A stretch of 46,577 bases of DNA from Gammaproteobacteria bacterium. GTDB taxonomy: Bacteria > Pseudomonadota > Gammaproteobacteria > Pseudomonadales > Pseudohongiellaceae. Shown here piece by piece: positions 31,248 through 41,169 of this stretch (its first letter is position 1; the number at the start of each line of letters is the position of its first letter). Under the pieces are notes generated by a model, which saw only the letters and a list, made by a program, of their open reading frames with translations, was not told the origin of the DNA and did no database searches. The translations under genes were made by a program, and so were the position numbers. The stretch is from the NCBI GenBank assembly GCA_026709135.1, contig JAPOTO010000062.1, forward strand, positions 1 to 46,577. Direction: 5' to 3'.

Positions 31248-31802
31248 ATGCGATTGAATGATTTGAAACCCGCTCCCGGCAGCGCCAAGGCGAGAAAGCG
31301 CGTCGGCCGCGGCGTGGGCAGCGGCTTCGGCAAAACCTGCGGCAAGGGCCACAAGGGCCAGAACTCCCGCTCAGGCGGCGGCGTTTCCCCCGGCTTCGAG
31401 GGTGGCCAGATGCCCCTGCAGATGCGCCTGCCGAAGTTCGGCTTCACTTCCCGCATCGGCCGGGTGACCGCGGAAGTCCGCACTTCCGAGCTGAATGGAA
31501 TCGAAGCCGAGACCATTGATCTTGCCGCCCTGCGCGATGCCGGCGTGGTCCGGGCCAACATCAAGCGCGCCAAAGTCATGCTTTCGGGCGGGGTGACCCG
31601 GGCGCTGACCGTCCAGGGCCTGCGGGTGAGCAAGGGCGCCAAGGCCGCCATCGAAGCCGCCGGCGGCCAAGTCATCGGCGACTGGGATGCCGAATCCGCC
31701 CCCGCCGAGGCGGCGGACGATGCCGGCGCGGGCGAAGCGGAAGCGCCGCGGTCCGAGCCAGAAGCCAAACCAGAAGCCCGGGAAGAATCCGGGCAAGAGT
31801 AG
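31248..31802 (+). CDS. rplO: 50S ribosomal protein L15 with acidic tail
   Basis: L15 (184 residues; E. coli 144). The core is standard: [20 protein letters not shown], then the Gly/Lys/Arg loop [15 protein letters not shown], and the C-terminal fold ending [13 protein letters not shown]. It is followed by about 40 residues rich in Ala, Glu and Pro with more than a dozen acidic residues and few basic ones (ending AREESGQE). Such a tail is unusual on a basic ribosomal protein and probably protrudes or is disordered. It is not a frameshift into secY, which starts 6 nt later in its own frame. Confidence 0.97.
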   Translation: MRLNDLKPAPGSAKARKRVGRGVGSGFGKTCGKGHKGQNSRSGGGVSPGFEGGQMPLQMRLPKFGFTSRIGRVTAEVRTSELNGIEAETIDLAALRDAGVVRANIKRAKVMLSGGVTRALTVQGLRVSKGAKAAIEAAGGQVIGDWDAESAPAEAADDAGAGEAEAPRSEPEAKPEAREESGQE

Positions 31803-31808
31803 ACGATC

Positions 31809-33134
31809 GTGGCGAAAACACCGGGAATCAGTCCAGAGAACATCGGCGCCGGCCTTGGCGAACTGAAGTCGCGGCTGCTGTTTCTGCTGTTCGCGATTTT
31901 CGTCTACCGGGTCGGCACCCATATTCCGGTGCCGGGAATCGACCCATTGCAATTGCAGGCTTTCTTCTCCCAGACCGAAGGCACCTTCGCCGACCTGTTC
32001 AACATGTTCTCCGGCGGCGCCCTCGAGCGCATGAGCATCGTCGCCCTTGGCATCATGCCGTACATTTCCGCCTCGATCATCATGCAGTTGCTGACCGCGG
32101 TGAACCCCCAGCTCGACCAGTTGAAAAAAGAGGGCGAGTCGGGCCGCCGCAAGATCACCCAGTACACCCGCTGGGGCGCCCTCGGGCTCGCCGCGGTCCA
32201 GGGCACGGCGATGACCATGGGCCTGCTCACGCCGCTGGCCTACAATCCGGGCCTCGCCTTCACCCTGACGGCGATCATCTCGCTGGTGACCGGCGCGATG
32301 TTCCTCATGTGGCTCGGCGAGCAGATCACCGAAAAAGGCGTCGGCAACGGCATTTCCATGCTGATTTTCGCCGGCATCGTCGCGGGCTTTCCGGCGGCGG
32401 TTGGCACCTCGCTCACCCAGGCCTACGAAGGCCAGATCAACGCCGTGTTGCTGCTTGTGGTCGGGCTGATCGCGATCGGCGTGGTGGCGTGCATCGTGTA
32501 TATCGAGCGCGCCCAGCGCCGCATCACCGTGAACTACGCCAAGCGCCAGCAGGGCCGCAAGATGTACCAGGCCCAGGCCAGCCATCTGCCGCTGAAGATC
32601 AACATGGCCGGGGTGATTCCGGCGATTTTCGCCAGCAGCATCCTGCTTTTCCCAGCCTCGCTCGGCCAGTGGTTCGGCCAGTCGGAAAACGCCGAATGGC
32701 TCCAGGACCTGGCCCTGCTCATCGGCCCCGGCCAGCCGCTGTACATCATCATCTTCAGCGCGATGATCATCTTTTTCTGTTTTTTCTACACCGCGCTGGT
32801 TTTCAATCCGCGCGATGTCGCCGATAATCTGCGCCGCTCCGGGGCCTTCATCCCCGGCATCCGGCCCGGCGAACAGACCGCCAAGTACATCGACGGCGTA
32901 ATCACCCGGCTGACGATGTTCGGCGCGGTCTATATCACCCTGGTCTGCCTGCTGCCCAATTTCATGCAGATGCTGGCCAATGTGCCGTTCAACCTCGGTG
33001 GCACCGCGCTGCTGATTTCGGTGGTGGTGACGATGGACTTCTGGTCCCAGGTGCAGTCGCATCTGATGTCGCACCAGTACGACTCGCTGATGAAAAAATC
33101 CAGGCTCGGCGCCTACGGCCGCTCGGGCATATAG
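31809..33134 (+). CDS. secY: preprotein translocase channel subunit SecY
   Basis: SecY (441 residues), the ten-segment core of the Sec channel. Start is GTG 31809 ([12 protein letters not shown]). The plug/TM2 region ([20 protein letters not shown]), the loop [16 protein letters not shown], the cytoplasmic basic loop [18 protein letters not shown], and the conserved [16 protein letters not shown] with the essential Arg are intact. It closes the spc set, directly before rpmJ, as in most gammaproteobacteria. Confidence 0.98.
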   Translation: MAKTPGISPENIGAGLGELKSRLLFLLFAIFVYRVGTHIPVPGIDPLQLQAFFSQTEGTFADLFNMFSGGALERMSIVALGIMPYISASIIMQLLTAVNPQLDQLKKEGESGRRKITQYTRWGALGLAAVQGTAMTMGLLTPLAYNPGLAFTLTAIISLVTGAMFLMWLGEQITEKGVGNGISMLIFAGIVAGFPAAVGTSLTQAYEGQINAVLLLVVGLIAIGVVACIVYIERAQRRITVNYAKRQQGRKMYQAQASHLPLKINMAGVIPAIFASSILLFPASLGQWFGQSENAEWLQDLALLIGPGQPLYIIIFSAMIIFFCFFYTALVFNPRDVADNLRRSGAFIPGIRPGEQTAKYIDGVITRLTMFGAVYITLVCLLPNFMQMLANVPFNLGGTALLISVVVTMDFWSQVQSHLMSHQYDSLMKKSRLGAYGRSGI

Positions 33135-33149
33135 CAGGAGGAGGCGACC

Positions 33150-33266
33150 ATGAAAGTGCGCGCATCGGTAAAGAGAATCTGCCGCAACTGCAAGATCATC
33201 AAACGCAACGGCGTGCTGCGCGTAATCTGCAGCGCCGAACCCCGACATAAACAAAGACAAGGGTGA
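33150..33266 (+). CDS. rpmJ: 50S ribosomal protein L36
   Basis: L36 (38 residues), read directly from the DNA: starts [15 protein letters not shown] and ends [10 protein letters not shown]. Zinc ligands C11, C14, C27 and H33 are all present, so this is the zinc (C+) form. AGGAGGAGG lies just before the ATG (33136-33144). It lies 15 nt after secY and 47 nt before rpsM. Confidence 0.96.
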   Translation: MKVRASVKRICRNCKIIKRNGVLRVICSAEPRHKQRQG

Positions 33267-33313
33267 GACCTGGTCGGCGCAGGCGGCGGCACCAGATAAT
33301 TTGGAGTAAACCT

Positions 33314-33670
<357 letters not shown>

Positions 33671-33673
33671 ACG

Positions 33674-34069
33674 ATGGCGACACCAAAAGCGAAATCCGGC
33701 CGCAAGAAGGCGCGGGGCGAAGTCTCGGACGGCATCGTCCATATTCATGCGTCCTTCAACAACACGATCATTTCGATCACCGACCGCCAGGGCAACACCC
33801 TGACCTGGGCCACCGCCGGCGGCTCGGGATTCCGCGGCTCGCGCAAAAGCACGCCCTTCGCCGCCCAGGTGGCGGCGGAAAAGGCGGGCCGCGCGGCGAT
33901 GGAGCTGTACCGGCTGCAAAACGTCGAAGTGAAAGTGAATGGACCGGGCCCCGGCCGCGAATCCGCGGTGCGCGCGCTGAACGCCTGCGGCCTGCGGGTA
34001 AACAACATCACCGATGTGACGCCCATCCCCCACAACGGTTGCCGCCCGCCGAAGAAGCGGCGCGTCTAG
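33674..34069 (+). CDS. rpsK: 30S ribosomal protein S11
   Basis: S11 (131 residues), platform protein at the E site. [36 protein letters not shown] and the C-terminal [18 protein letters not shown] are typical. It starts 3 nt after rpsM. Confidence 0.98.
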   Translation: MATPKAKSGRKKARGEVSDGIVHIHASFNNTIISITDRQGNTLTWATAGGSGFRGSRKSTPFAAQVAAEKAGRAAMELYRLQNVEVKVNGPGPGRESAVRALNACGLRVNNITDVTPIPHNGCRPPKKRRV

Positions 34070-34089
34070 CAACACGAAGGAGACCGGAA

Positions 34090-34707
34090 ATGGCCAGATA
34101 TCTGGGCCCAACCTGCAAGCTGTCCCGCCGGGAGGGCACCGATCTGCTGTTGAAAAGCGGCGTCAAGCCGATAGACGGCAAATGCAAGGAGTCGACTCCC
34201 GGCCAGCAAGGCCAGCGCCGGGGCAGGCTGTCGGACTACGGCGTGCAACTGCGCGAGAAGCAGAAAGTGCGGCGCACCTACGGTGTGCTGGAAAAGCAGT
34301 TCCGCGGCTACTACAAGGAAGCCGCCCGGCGCAAGGGCGCCACTGGCGAGAACCTGCTGCAACTGCTCGAATGCCGGCTCGACAATGTGGTGTACCGCAT
34401 GGGTTTCGGCTCAACCCGGGCGGAAGCGCGGCAGTTGGTTTCGCACAAGTCGGTCAGTGTGAACGGCGCCTTGGTCAACATCCCGTCGTACCAACTCAGC
34501 GCCGGCGATGTGGTCTCTGTGCGCGAGCGCGCCAAGCAGCAGTTGCGGATCAAGTCCGCGCTCGAAATGGCTTCGCAGCGAACCGAGGTGGACTGGGTTT
34601 CGGTTGACGGCGGCAAACTCGAAGGCGAGTTCACCCGGATTCCCGACCGGGCCGACCTGTCTCCCGACATCAACGAGAACTTGATCGTGGAGTTGTACTC
34701 CAAGTAG
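34090..34707 (+). CDS. rpsD: 30S ribosomal protein S4
   Basis: S4 (205 residues), 16S assembly initiator and, in E. coli, autogenous regulator of the alpha operon. [16 protein letters not shown] and the S4 RNA-binding domain ([27 protein letters not shown]) are intact. AAGGAGA lies about 7 nt before the ATG at 34090. Confidence 0.98.
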   Translation: MARYLGPTCKLSRREGTDLLLKSGVKPIDGKCKESTPGQQGQRRGRLSDYGVQLREKQKVRRTYGVLEKQFRGYYKEAARRKGATGENLLQLLECRLDNVVYRMGFGSTRAEARQLVSHKSVSVNGALVNIPSYQLSAGDVVSVRERAKQQLRIKSALEMASQRTEVDWVSVDGGKLEGEFTRIPDRADLSPDINENLIVELYSK

Positions 34708-34763
34708 GCATTCGCGTCCCGCCAGAGAATTTGTGCCCCAATAGACAGTAGCAGGTGGATTCC

Positions 34764-35762
34764 ATGCAGATTTCCCTATCAGATTTCCTCACCCCGCGCG
34801 TTGTGCAGGTGGATGAAAACGACAAGTGCCACTCCCGGGTGGTGCTTGAGCCGCTCGAGCGGGGTTTCGGCCACACCCTCGGCAACGCCCTGCGCCGGAT
34901 CCTGCTTTCGTCGATGCCCGGCAGCGCCATCGAGGAAGTCGAAATCGATGGCGTGGTGCACGAATACAGCACCATCGAAGGCGTGCGCGAGGATGTGGTG
35001 GAAATCCTGCTCAACCTCAAGGGCATCGCCATCGTGCTCAACGACCGCCAGGATGCCGTGCTCAATCTCAGCGGCAAAGGCCCCGGCGTGATCACCGCCG
35101 CCGCCATCGAGCAGACCCACGGCGTGGAAATCGCCAATCCCGATCATGTCATCGCCCACCTCAACGACGAGGGCGAGTTGAACATGCGTCTCACCGTGGG
35201 CGTCGGCCGCGGCTATTCGCCGGCGGATTCGCGCATCGGCGAAGACGATGAAACCCGCTCCGTGGGCAAGCTGCTGCTCGACGCCTCGTACAGCCCGGTG
35301 GTGCGGGTTTCGTATTCGGTGGAAAACGCCCGGGTTGAAAACCGCACCGACCTCGACAAGCTGATCATCGACCTCGAAACCAACGGCACCATCGACCCGG
35401 AAGGCGCCATCCGCCACGCGGCGACGATCCTCCAGCACCAGTTGGCGGTGTTCGTCGATTTCGATAGCGAGATCATCAACGAGCCGTCGCGCCGCGAGGA
35501 TGAAATCGACCCGACCCTGATGCTCCCGGTGGACGACCTCGAGCTCACCGTGCGCTCGGCCAACTGCCTCAAGGCGGAGGACATCTACTACATCGGCGAC
35601 CTCATCCAGCGCACCGAAGTCGAGTTGCTGCGCACACCCAATCTCGGCAAGAAGTCGCTCACCGAGATCAAGGACGTGCTCGCCACCCGCGGCCTCTCAC
35701 TCGGCCTGCGCCTCGAAAACTGGCCCCCATCCCGGCTGAAAACCGAAGAGCGGGCGATTTGA
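34764..35762 (+). CDS. rpoA: RNA polymerase alpha subunit
   Basis: Alpha subunit (332 residues). The N-terminal dimerisation domain includes [20 protein letters not shown] and [14 protein letters not shown]. The C-terminal domain contains [12 protein letters not shown], including the arginine equivalent to E. coli R265 that binds UP elements, and ends with GLRLENWPP. Start ATG 34764 matches family N-termini (MQISLSDFL); an in-frame GTG at 34755 is less likely. Confidence 0.98.
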   Translation: MQISLSDFLTPRVVQVDENDKCHSRVVLEPLERGFGHTLGNALRRILLSSMPGSAIEEVEIDGVVHEYSTIEGVREDVVEILLNLKGIAIVLNDRQDAVLNLSGKGPGVITAAAIEQTHGVEIANPDHVIAHLNDEGELNMRLTVGVGRGYSPADSRIGEDDETRSVGKLLLDASYSPVVRVSYSVENARVENRTDLDKLIIDLETNGTIDPEGAIRHAATILQHQLAVFVDFDSEIINEPSRREDEIDPTLMLPVDDLELTVRSANCLKAEDIYYIGDLIQRTEVELLRTPNLGKKSLTEIKDVLATRGLSLGLRLENWPPSRLKTEERAI

Positions 35763-35796
35763 TGGTGGGCGAACGGAGCTGTCGGAGGTTAATCAC

Positions 35797-36186
35797 ATGC
35801 GTCATCGAAAAAGCGGCCGCAATTTCAGCCGGGACAGCGCCCACCGCGGCGCCATGTTCCGCAACATGACGACCTCGCTCGTCGAGCATGAAATCATCAA
35901 GACCACCCTGGCCAAGGCCAAGGAACTGCGCACCGTCGCCGAGCCCTTGATCACCCTCGCCAAGGTGGACAGCGTCGCCAACCGCCGCCTCGCCTTCCGC
36001 CGCCTGCGCAACAAGGCCACCGTCGGCAAGCTCTTCAGCGAACTCGGCCCCCGCTACCAAGACCGCCCCGGCGGCTACATCCGCATCCTCAAATGCGGCC
36101 ACCGCGACGGCGACGCCGCCCCCATGGCCTGGGTCGAACTCGTCGACCGCCCCAACACCGAGGACCAGCAAAGCCTCGACGTGTAA
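35797..36186 (+). CDS. rplQ: 50S ribosomal protein L17
   Basis: L17 (129 residues), last gene of the ribosomal block. [17 protein letters not shown] and the C-terminal [29 protein letters not shown] are read with the diagnostic parts at both ends. No T-run terminator follows; instead the family B element begins 52 nt after the stop. Confidence 0.97.
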   Translation: MRHRKSGRNFSRDSAHRGAMFRNMTTSLVEHEIIKTTLAKAKELRTVAEPLITLAKVDSVANRRLAFRRLRNKATVGKLFSELGPRYQDRPGGYIRILKCGHRDGDAAPMAWVELVDRPNTEDQQSLDV

Positions 36187-36238
36187 GCCGTTTCCGCGGC
36201 CACGCTTCATCATTCAGCGCGAAGCGAAGCCCGGCTGC

Positions 36239-36322
36239 GGCGACGGTCGCTTTCCGTCGGCAATCGTATTCCTTCCCGGCTAGCGCCGGGACCCTTCCGC
36301 TCACCGCCGCGCTCCCTCGGTG
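36239..36322 (-). repeat. family B intergenic element, copy 2
   Basis: Reverse-complement partner of the element at 22037-22120 (about 72 of 84 positions identical). The CCCGGC/GCCGGG stem is preserved while its loop differs (GCTA here). Together with the family A element at 36406 it occupies most of the 441-nt gap 36187-36627. The part between them (36323-36405) holds a weak CTCCGC/GCGGAG pair and no gene. Confidence 0.82.
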
Positions 36323-36405
36323 CAAAATTCGAGATGCTGTACTCCGCCCGGCTCGCTCAACTTCGTCATTCCGTGCGGAGTGCCGGTTGCGAGTGGCTTC
36401 GATCC

Positions 36406-36518
36406 GTCGCTGTTGGGTGGCGGGCGGTTCAGCGGACGCCGTGAATACATCCCTGTAGGCTTCGGGCTCGGCTTCCTGCCTCGCACGCCCGCTGAACCGC
36501 CCGCCACCCAACAGCGAC
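36406..36518 (-). repeat. family A palindromic intergenic element, copy 2
   Basis: A perfect 30-nt inverted repeat (36406-36435 with 36489-36518). Read on the minus strand, its interior matches the interior of the element at 2846-2956 at about 58 of 62 positions. The outer arms share only their first bases (GTCG) and a TGGG-rich middle with copy 1, yet pair perfectly in both copies. Total length is 113 nt against 111 nt for copy 1. Confidence 0.85.
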
Positions 36519-36627
36519 TCACGCTGCGACATTCTGCCACAGTGACACTATGCCGCATTCCCGCAGCGGTTTTCCCCGGTTAGGATTGGCGGCAGATTCA
36601 ATTCCGATCCTGTAGGGGGAACGCGCC

Positions 36628-38928
36628 GTGGCGGTCCAGAGGGATTTGTCCGCTGTTTGTCTCGCCGCCGCCGCCAGCTTTGGCGGCGGCGGGCCAGTAT
36701 TGGCCGCCGAGGCGGCTGCCGCGGAAGCTGTCGAGGAGATCGTGGTCTGGGGAACCCGAAGCGGGCGGGACTCCGCCAATCCAAGCCCCGGCAGCGTGCT
36801 GACCCAGGAAGACTTCGCCAGCATCAATGTCGCCACCACCGAAGACTTGGTGAAATACGAGCCGAGCCTCATCGTCCGCCGGCGCTTCATCGGCGACTCG
36901 AATGGCGTGCTGGGAATGCGCGGCGCCAACATGTTCCAGACTTCGCGCTCGATGGTCTTCGCCGATGGCGTGCCGCTGCACTATCTGCTGCAATCCCGCT
37001 GGAACGGCGCGCCGCGCTGGACCATGGTTTCGGCGAGCGAGATCGCCCAGGTGGAGGTGTTGTATGGGCCGTTCTCCGCCGAGTACAGCGGCAACGCCAT
37101 GGGTGGCGTCGTCGAGATAGAAACCGCGATTCCGCAGCGGCGCGAGTTCCATTTCGACAGCTCCTGGTTCAGCCAGTCTTTCGACGATTACGGCTTCGAT
37201 GGCTCGGTGAACGGCTACAAGACCTTCCTGTCGTATGGCGACAAAATCGGCGACACGAGCTACTACCTTTCCTTCAACCGGCTGGAAAACGAATCCCAGC
37301 CGCAGACCTTCCGCTACGGCGGTTCAAGTTCCGTTGCCGAGCCGCTGGCGGTAACCGGCAGCATCGTCGGCAACGACGAAAGGGGCAGGTCGCGAAGCTG
37401 GTTCATGGATACTGGCGTTGCCGACGCCCAAACCAACAACTACAAACTCAAGCTCGGCCGCGATTTCGGCCAGTGGTCGGTATTGCTCAACACCGCCTAC
37501 GAGGACCGCGGCAGCGTGCAAAACCAAGCCAACAGCTACCTGCGCGACGGCGCGGGCAACCCAGTCTACCGCGGCCATGTGATCGATGGCGGACGGCAGT
37601 TTTTCGTCCCCGCGAGCCGCTTCTCCAGCCGCGACCTCGACCGGCAAAGCCTGTCGCTGGGACTGCGTCTGCGGGGCCAATTGACCGACACCATCGAGCT
37701 CGAAGGCAATATCAGCCGCTTTGAAGTGCTCAAGGACCGGACCCTGGCCTCGGCCTCGCACCCCGACGACCCGATGCACAATCTCAACGGCCAGGTGACC
37801 GACTTCGGCGACACCGGCTGGGACACCGCCGAGGTTAAACTCTATTTCGAGGATCTCGCTGTGCCGGGCCTGAGCGGTTTGAGTTTGGTCACCGGCCTGC
37901 GCAGTGAATCCTACGCCCTGAATCTGGACATCTTCCGCTCCAACAACTATCTGGCCGGCGGCAAGGATGCCTACGCCTCGCGCAGCGGCGGCGAAACCGA
38001 AATCCTCGCCGCCTTCGCGCAATTGAACTGGGCGTTCAGCGAGAACTGGGACGCGGCGCTTGGCCTGCGCTGGGAAGATTTCGAGAGCAGGGGCGGCTAC
38101 TTCGACAATGATGATCCGCAAACCCCGCAATTCGACCTGACCCGGGTGCCGGCGCGCTCGGATAGCCAAGTCTCGCCGAAGTTTTCGCTGGGTTTCCAGC
38201 CAAACCCCGATTGGTCGTACCGCTATTCGGTGGCGAAGGCCTACCGCTTCCCCATCGTGGAGGAGTTGTTCAATCAGTTTGAAGCCTTCAACGCGGTGGC
38301 ATTGTCCAACCCGGATCTGAACCCGGAGGACGGCCTGCACCACAATTTCATGGTCGAGCGGGCGATTCCCGGCGGCTATGTGAGATTGAACTACTTTTTC
38401 GAGACGGTAAAGGACGCCATCGAATCCCAGACAGCGACTTTGGAAAACGGGATTTCGCTGCGAACTTTCATCCCGGTCGATGAATTGCAAACCAGCGGCT
38501 TGGAATTCGTTGCCAACGCCTCGGATCTATTCGCCGCCCCGCTCGATATCCGCTTCAACGCGGTGTACACCGACTCGGAGATCGTCAAGAACGAGCCCAA
38601 CCCATCGCTCGTCGGCAATGTCTATCCCCGCATGCCGCAGTGGCGGGTCAACTTGTTGGCGAATTACCGCCTATCCGACGGCTGGGACATCGGCGCCAAC
38701 TACCAATACGCCAGCGACAGTTTCGGCCGCATCGACAACACCGACCGGGAAGACAATGTCTACGGCGCCCAAGACAGCTACAACCGGGTGGGCGTGAAAT
38801 CGACCTACCGCTTCGACAACGGCTTGTCGCTTGGCGTGGGCATCGACAACATCAGCGGCGAGGTTGCCTATGTCGCGCATCCCTGGCCGGCGCGCTCGTT
38901 TTATCTCAATCTGGCCTACGATTATTGA
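36628..38928 (+). CDS. TonB-dependent outer-membrane receptor
   Basis: A 766-residue TonB-dependent receptor; its substrate is unknown. GTG start at 36628 with AGGGGGA 7 nt upstream. A signal peptide (to about residue 27, ending LAAEA) is followed by a TonB-box-like EEIVVWG. The plug domain (about 45-170) has LTQEDFASINVATTEDLVKYEPS, here given as residues 58-80, then GVLGMRG and VEVLYGPFSAEYSGNAMGGVVEIET-like plug ending at about 167. A 22-strand barrel follows, ending SFYLNLAYDY with a terminal aromatic residue. No siderophore-specific feature is visible. Its downstream neighbours (secreted propeller with CECC, PhyH dioxygenase, TlpA-like protein) suggest one uptake or processing unit. Confidence 0.92.
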   Translation: MAVQRDLSAVCLAAAASFGGGGPVLAAEAAAAEAVEEIVVWGTRSGRDSANPSPGSVLTQEDFASINVATTEDLVKYEPSLIVRRRFIGDSNGVLGMRGANMFQTSRSMVFADGVPLHYLLQSRWNGAPRWTMVSASEIAQVEVLYGPFSAEYSGNAMGGVVEIETAIPQRREFHFDSSWFSQSFDDYGFDGSVNGYKTFLSYGDKIGDTSYYLSFNRLENESQPQTFRYGGSSSVAEPLAVTGSIVGNDERGRSRSWFMDTGVADAQTNNYKLKLGRDFGQWSVLLNTAYEDRGSVQNQANSYLRDGAGNPVYRGHVIDGGRQFFVPASRFSSRDLDRQSLSLGLRLRGQLTDTIELEGNISRFEVLKDRTLASASHPDDPMHNLNGQVTDFGDTGWDTAEVKLYFEDLAVPGLSGLSLVTGLRSESYALNLDIFRSNNYLAGGKDAYASRSGGETEILAAFAQLNWAFSENWDAALGLRWEDFESRGGYFDNDDPQTPQFDLTRVPARSDSQVSPKFSLGFQPNPDWSYRYSVAKAYRFPIVEELFNQFEAFNAVALSNPDLNPEDGLHHNFMVERAIPGGYVRLNYFFETVKDAIESQTATLENGISLRTFIPVDELQTSGLEFVANASDLFAAPLDIRFNAVYTDSEIVKNEPNPSLVGNVYPRMPQWRVNLLANYRLSDGWDIGANYQYASDSFGRIDNTDREDNVYGAQDSYNRVGVKSTYRFDNGLSLGVGIDNISGEVAYVAHPWPARSFYLNLAYDY

Positions 38929-38936
38929 GTGATCGC

Positions 38937-40292
38937 ATGATGAAGGCAGTCATGTCGCGGTTAACACAAGGGGCACAAAGAACACCAGCATGGCCGAGGC
39001 CTTGGCGGTCGCGCCTCGCCGGGCTTGCTTTTCTGGTCGCCTTCGCCGCGGCTTTGCCGGCGGGCGCCGAGCCAGGGAACTGTGATTCACGGTCAGTTTC
39101 GGTCCACTGCGGGGCGACGCCGAGCGCCGCATTCGACGCGGATGGACGCCTCTGGGTCGCCTTTGTGCACGATCAACAGGTGTTCGTCGGCCATTCCGAC
39201 GATCTCGGCAGAAACTGGTCCGAGCCGGTCGCGGTCAATCCCATCCCGGAAGACGCCGAGCACAATGGCGAAAACCGTCCAAAGATTCTCATCGACCAAG
39301 ACCAAGGCTCCACAAATCACCCCGCGATTTATGTTTCCTGGACGCTGAAAACATCGCCCCGCTTTACCGGCGAGATACGTTTCAGCCGCTCGACCGACGG
39401 CGGCAAGACCTTCTCCGCGCCGCGGACGGTCAATGACGACGGTCTCCTCGCCGGCCATCGCTTCGACAGCCTGTTCCAAACCGAATCCGGCCTGTTGTAT
39501 CTGACCTGGATCGACAAGCGCGATCTAAAGGCGAACACAGACGCGGGCGAGCCATACAAGGGCGCGGCGATCTACTATGCCGTCTCCAAGGACAGGGGCA
39601 AGACCTTCTCGCCCAACCACCGGGTCGCCAACCACAGTTGCGAATGTTGCCGCATCGCGGTCGCGCCCCGGGGCCCCGACAACATCGCCATTTTCTGGCG
39701 GCATATCTTTGGCGCCAACACCCGGGACCATGCCGTGGCGGAGCTGACACCCGGCGGCGCCATCGCGTTGATGGCCCGGGCAAGCCACGACGAATGGCGA
39801 ATCGACGCCTGCCCGCATCATGGGCCAACGATGGCGCAGTCCGCCATCTCCGAAGACGACTACCACCTGAGCTGGTTCAGCAATGGCGAGGCGCATCAAG
39901 GCATTTATTACGGCCGCTTTTCATTTGCCGATGCGCGAACGCACGATGTGATCCACATCGACGGCATGGCCGGGGCGGGCCACCCATTCCTGGAGACTTA
40001 CGACGGCACTGTCTACCTGCTGTGGAAGGGTTTTGATGGCAACAAGTCCTCGCTGCGGCTGATGCGCTCGCATGATGATGGCGCAAGCTGGTCGGCGCCG
40101 GAAACCTTGGTGGCAACGAGCCAGGCATCCGACCATCCGCTCATCGTGAAGAGCGGGCAAGGGCTGCACCTGAGTTGGCACACCGACGAGTTTGGTTATA
40201 TCTTTGCGCCTCTCGCCCCGCGGGCGGGATTTGGGGCCACGCAGCCAGACGGCGATCATGCAAGAGTCGGTGTTGACACAGGAGGAGGTTGA
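38937..40292 (+). CDS. secreted Asp-box (BNR/sialidase-fold) propeller protein with CECC motif
   Basis: A 451-residue exported protein. N-terminal region to about residue 44 is a signal peptide (LAGLAFLVAFAAALPAGAEP). At least four Asp boxes are readable: SDDLGRNW, STDGGKTF, SKDRGKTF and SHDDGASW, the mark of a sialidase-type beta-propeller. The FRIP motif and the arginine triad of true sialidases are not evident, so an enzymatic sialidase role is doubtful. Unusually, a Cys cluster CECC (residues 235-238, in ANHSCECCRIAV) follows the third Asp box, and further cysteines occur near the N-terminus (NCDSRSVSVHC), suggesting metal binding or disulfides. Start ATG 38937, 8 nt after the receptor stop; ATG 38940 or 38952 are alternatives. 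It overlaps the next gene by 35 nt. Confidence 0.75.
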   Translation: MMKAVMSRLTQGAQRTPAWPRPWRSRLAGLAFLVAFAAALPAGAEPGNCDSRSVSVHCGATPSAAFDADGRLWVAFVHDQQVFVGHSDDLGRNWSEPVAVNPIPEDAEHNGENRPKILIDQDQGSTNHPAIYVSWTLKTSPRFTGEIRFSRSTDGGKTFSAPRTVNDDGLLAGHRFDSLFQTESGLLYLTWIDKRDLKANTDAGEPYKGAAIYYAVSKDRGKTFSPNHRVANHSCECCRIAVAPRGPDNIAIFWRHIFGANTRDHAVAELTPGGAIALMARASHDEWRIDACPHHGPTMAQSAISEDDYHLSWFSNGEAHQGIYYGRFSFADARTHDVIHIDGMAGAGHPFLETYDGTVYLLWKGFDGNKSSLRLMRSHDDGASWSAPETLVATSQASDHPLIVKSGQGLHLSWHTDEFGYIFAPLAPRAGFGATQPDGDHARVGVDTGGG

Positions 40293-41079
40293 GCGCTTCC
40301 ACGAGCGCGGTGTGCTGCATTGCGATTTCGGCTTCGCGCCCGAACTGTTGGACCGCATTGTCGCCGAGGTTGAGCCACTCTATAACAGCTCCTGGCGGGA
40401 ACAGCCGCAAGCGCCAACCCGGGTTCAGGATGCCTGGGCGCGGATCGAGCCGGTGCGCCGGCTGGCCACGCACGAGCGGGCGCTGAATGCATTGGAGCAA
40501 TTGCTCCAGCGGAAACCCTTGCCGTTTCAAACGCTGAATTTTCCAGTCGGCACGACCCAGCTTGCTCATTCCGACACCATCCACTTCAGCACGATTCCCG
40601 CGGGCTACATGGCGGGCGTGTGGGTGGCGCTGGAGGACATTGACGCGGACAGCGGGCCGCTCATCTATTATCCCGGCAGCCACAAGTTGCCGTATTACAG
40701 CATGCAGGATCTCGGCCTCGGCGCTGGCTACGGACACTACCCCGGCTACGAGCAATGCATCCAGCGATTGATCCGGGAGCACGGGTTCGAGGCCGAGCAC
40801 GGCATCGTCAAAAAAGGGCGGGCGATTATCTGGCACGCCAACCTGTTGCATGGCGGGTCGCCGCGCAAGGATCCGGCGAGGACGCGCCATTCCCAGGTCA
40901 CGCATTACTATTTCGCGGGTTGCGAGTACTACACGCCGATGGAAAGCGAGCCAGACCGTTTGTGTTACCGGCATCCGGTCTGGATTTCCGAGGCTGCCGC
41001 GGCGGCGTGGTCAGCCAAGCCGGGACCACGCTCTTGGCCTGTGAGAGCCCTGGGGCGGATCCGGCGTCTGCTGAGCTAG
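40258..41079 (+). CDS. phytanoyl-CoA dioxygenase (PhyH) family protein
   Basis: A 273-residue Fe(II)/2-oxoglutarate dioxygenase of the PhyH family; substrate unknown. The iron ligands are visible as HSD (TQLAHSDTIHFST) and a distal His in IIWHANLLHGGSP. The Arg expected to hold 2-oxoglutarate is in RTRHSQVTHYYF. GVWVALEDIDADSGPLIYYP is the usual central strand. No signal peptide, so it is cytoplasmic. The ATG at 40258 lies inside the 3' end of the propeller gene (35-nt overlap), so the two are likely co-translated. Its basic C-terminal tail (VRALGRIRRLLS) is not part of the fold. Confidence 0.82.
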   Translation: MQESVLTQEEVERFHERGVLHCDFGFAPELLDRIVAEVEPLYNSSWREQPQAPTRVQDAWARIEPVRRLATHERALNALEQLLQRKPLPFQTLNFPVGTTQLAHSDTIHFSTIPAGYMAGVWVALEDIDADSGPLIYYPGSHKLPYYSMQDLGLGAGYGHYPGYEQCIQRLIREHGFEAEHGIVKKGRAIIWHANLLHGGSPRKDPARTRHSQVTHYYFAGCEYYTPMESEPDRLCYRHPVWISEAAAAAWSAKPGPRSWPVRALGRIRRLLS

Positions 41080-41107
41080 GGAAGCGCTGATTTAGTCAGA
41101 GCTTCCC
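41079..41107. repeat. hairpin at the end of the PhyH gene
   Basis: GGGAAGC (41079-41085) and GCTTCCC (41101-41107) flank an inner CTGA/TCAG pair (41087-41090 with 41096-41099). No T-run follows on either strand. It could be a weak terminator, an mRNA-end hairpin, or the relic of a transposon end. Confidence 0.55.
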
Positions 41108-41169
41108 AAATGGACAAAGGAAAAAGTTGCCGGCTCGCCCAGAACAACCGGCAACCGGAGGAAAGTTGA

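Noticed and set aside
36406..36518. Family A element as an integron attC site, because one arm contains GTTGGGT and the other ACCCAAC
   Set aside because: The boxes are in the reverse order from attC (RYYYAAC must come first), copy 1 at 2846 lacks them, and there is no integrase or cassette arrangement.
38937..40292. Annotation of the Asp-box protein as a true sialidase
   Set aside because: Only the Asp boxes support it; the FRIP motif and catalytic arginines are not evident, and Asp boxes occur in many unrelated propellers.
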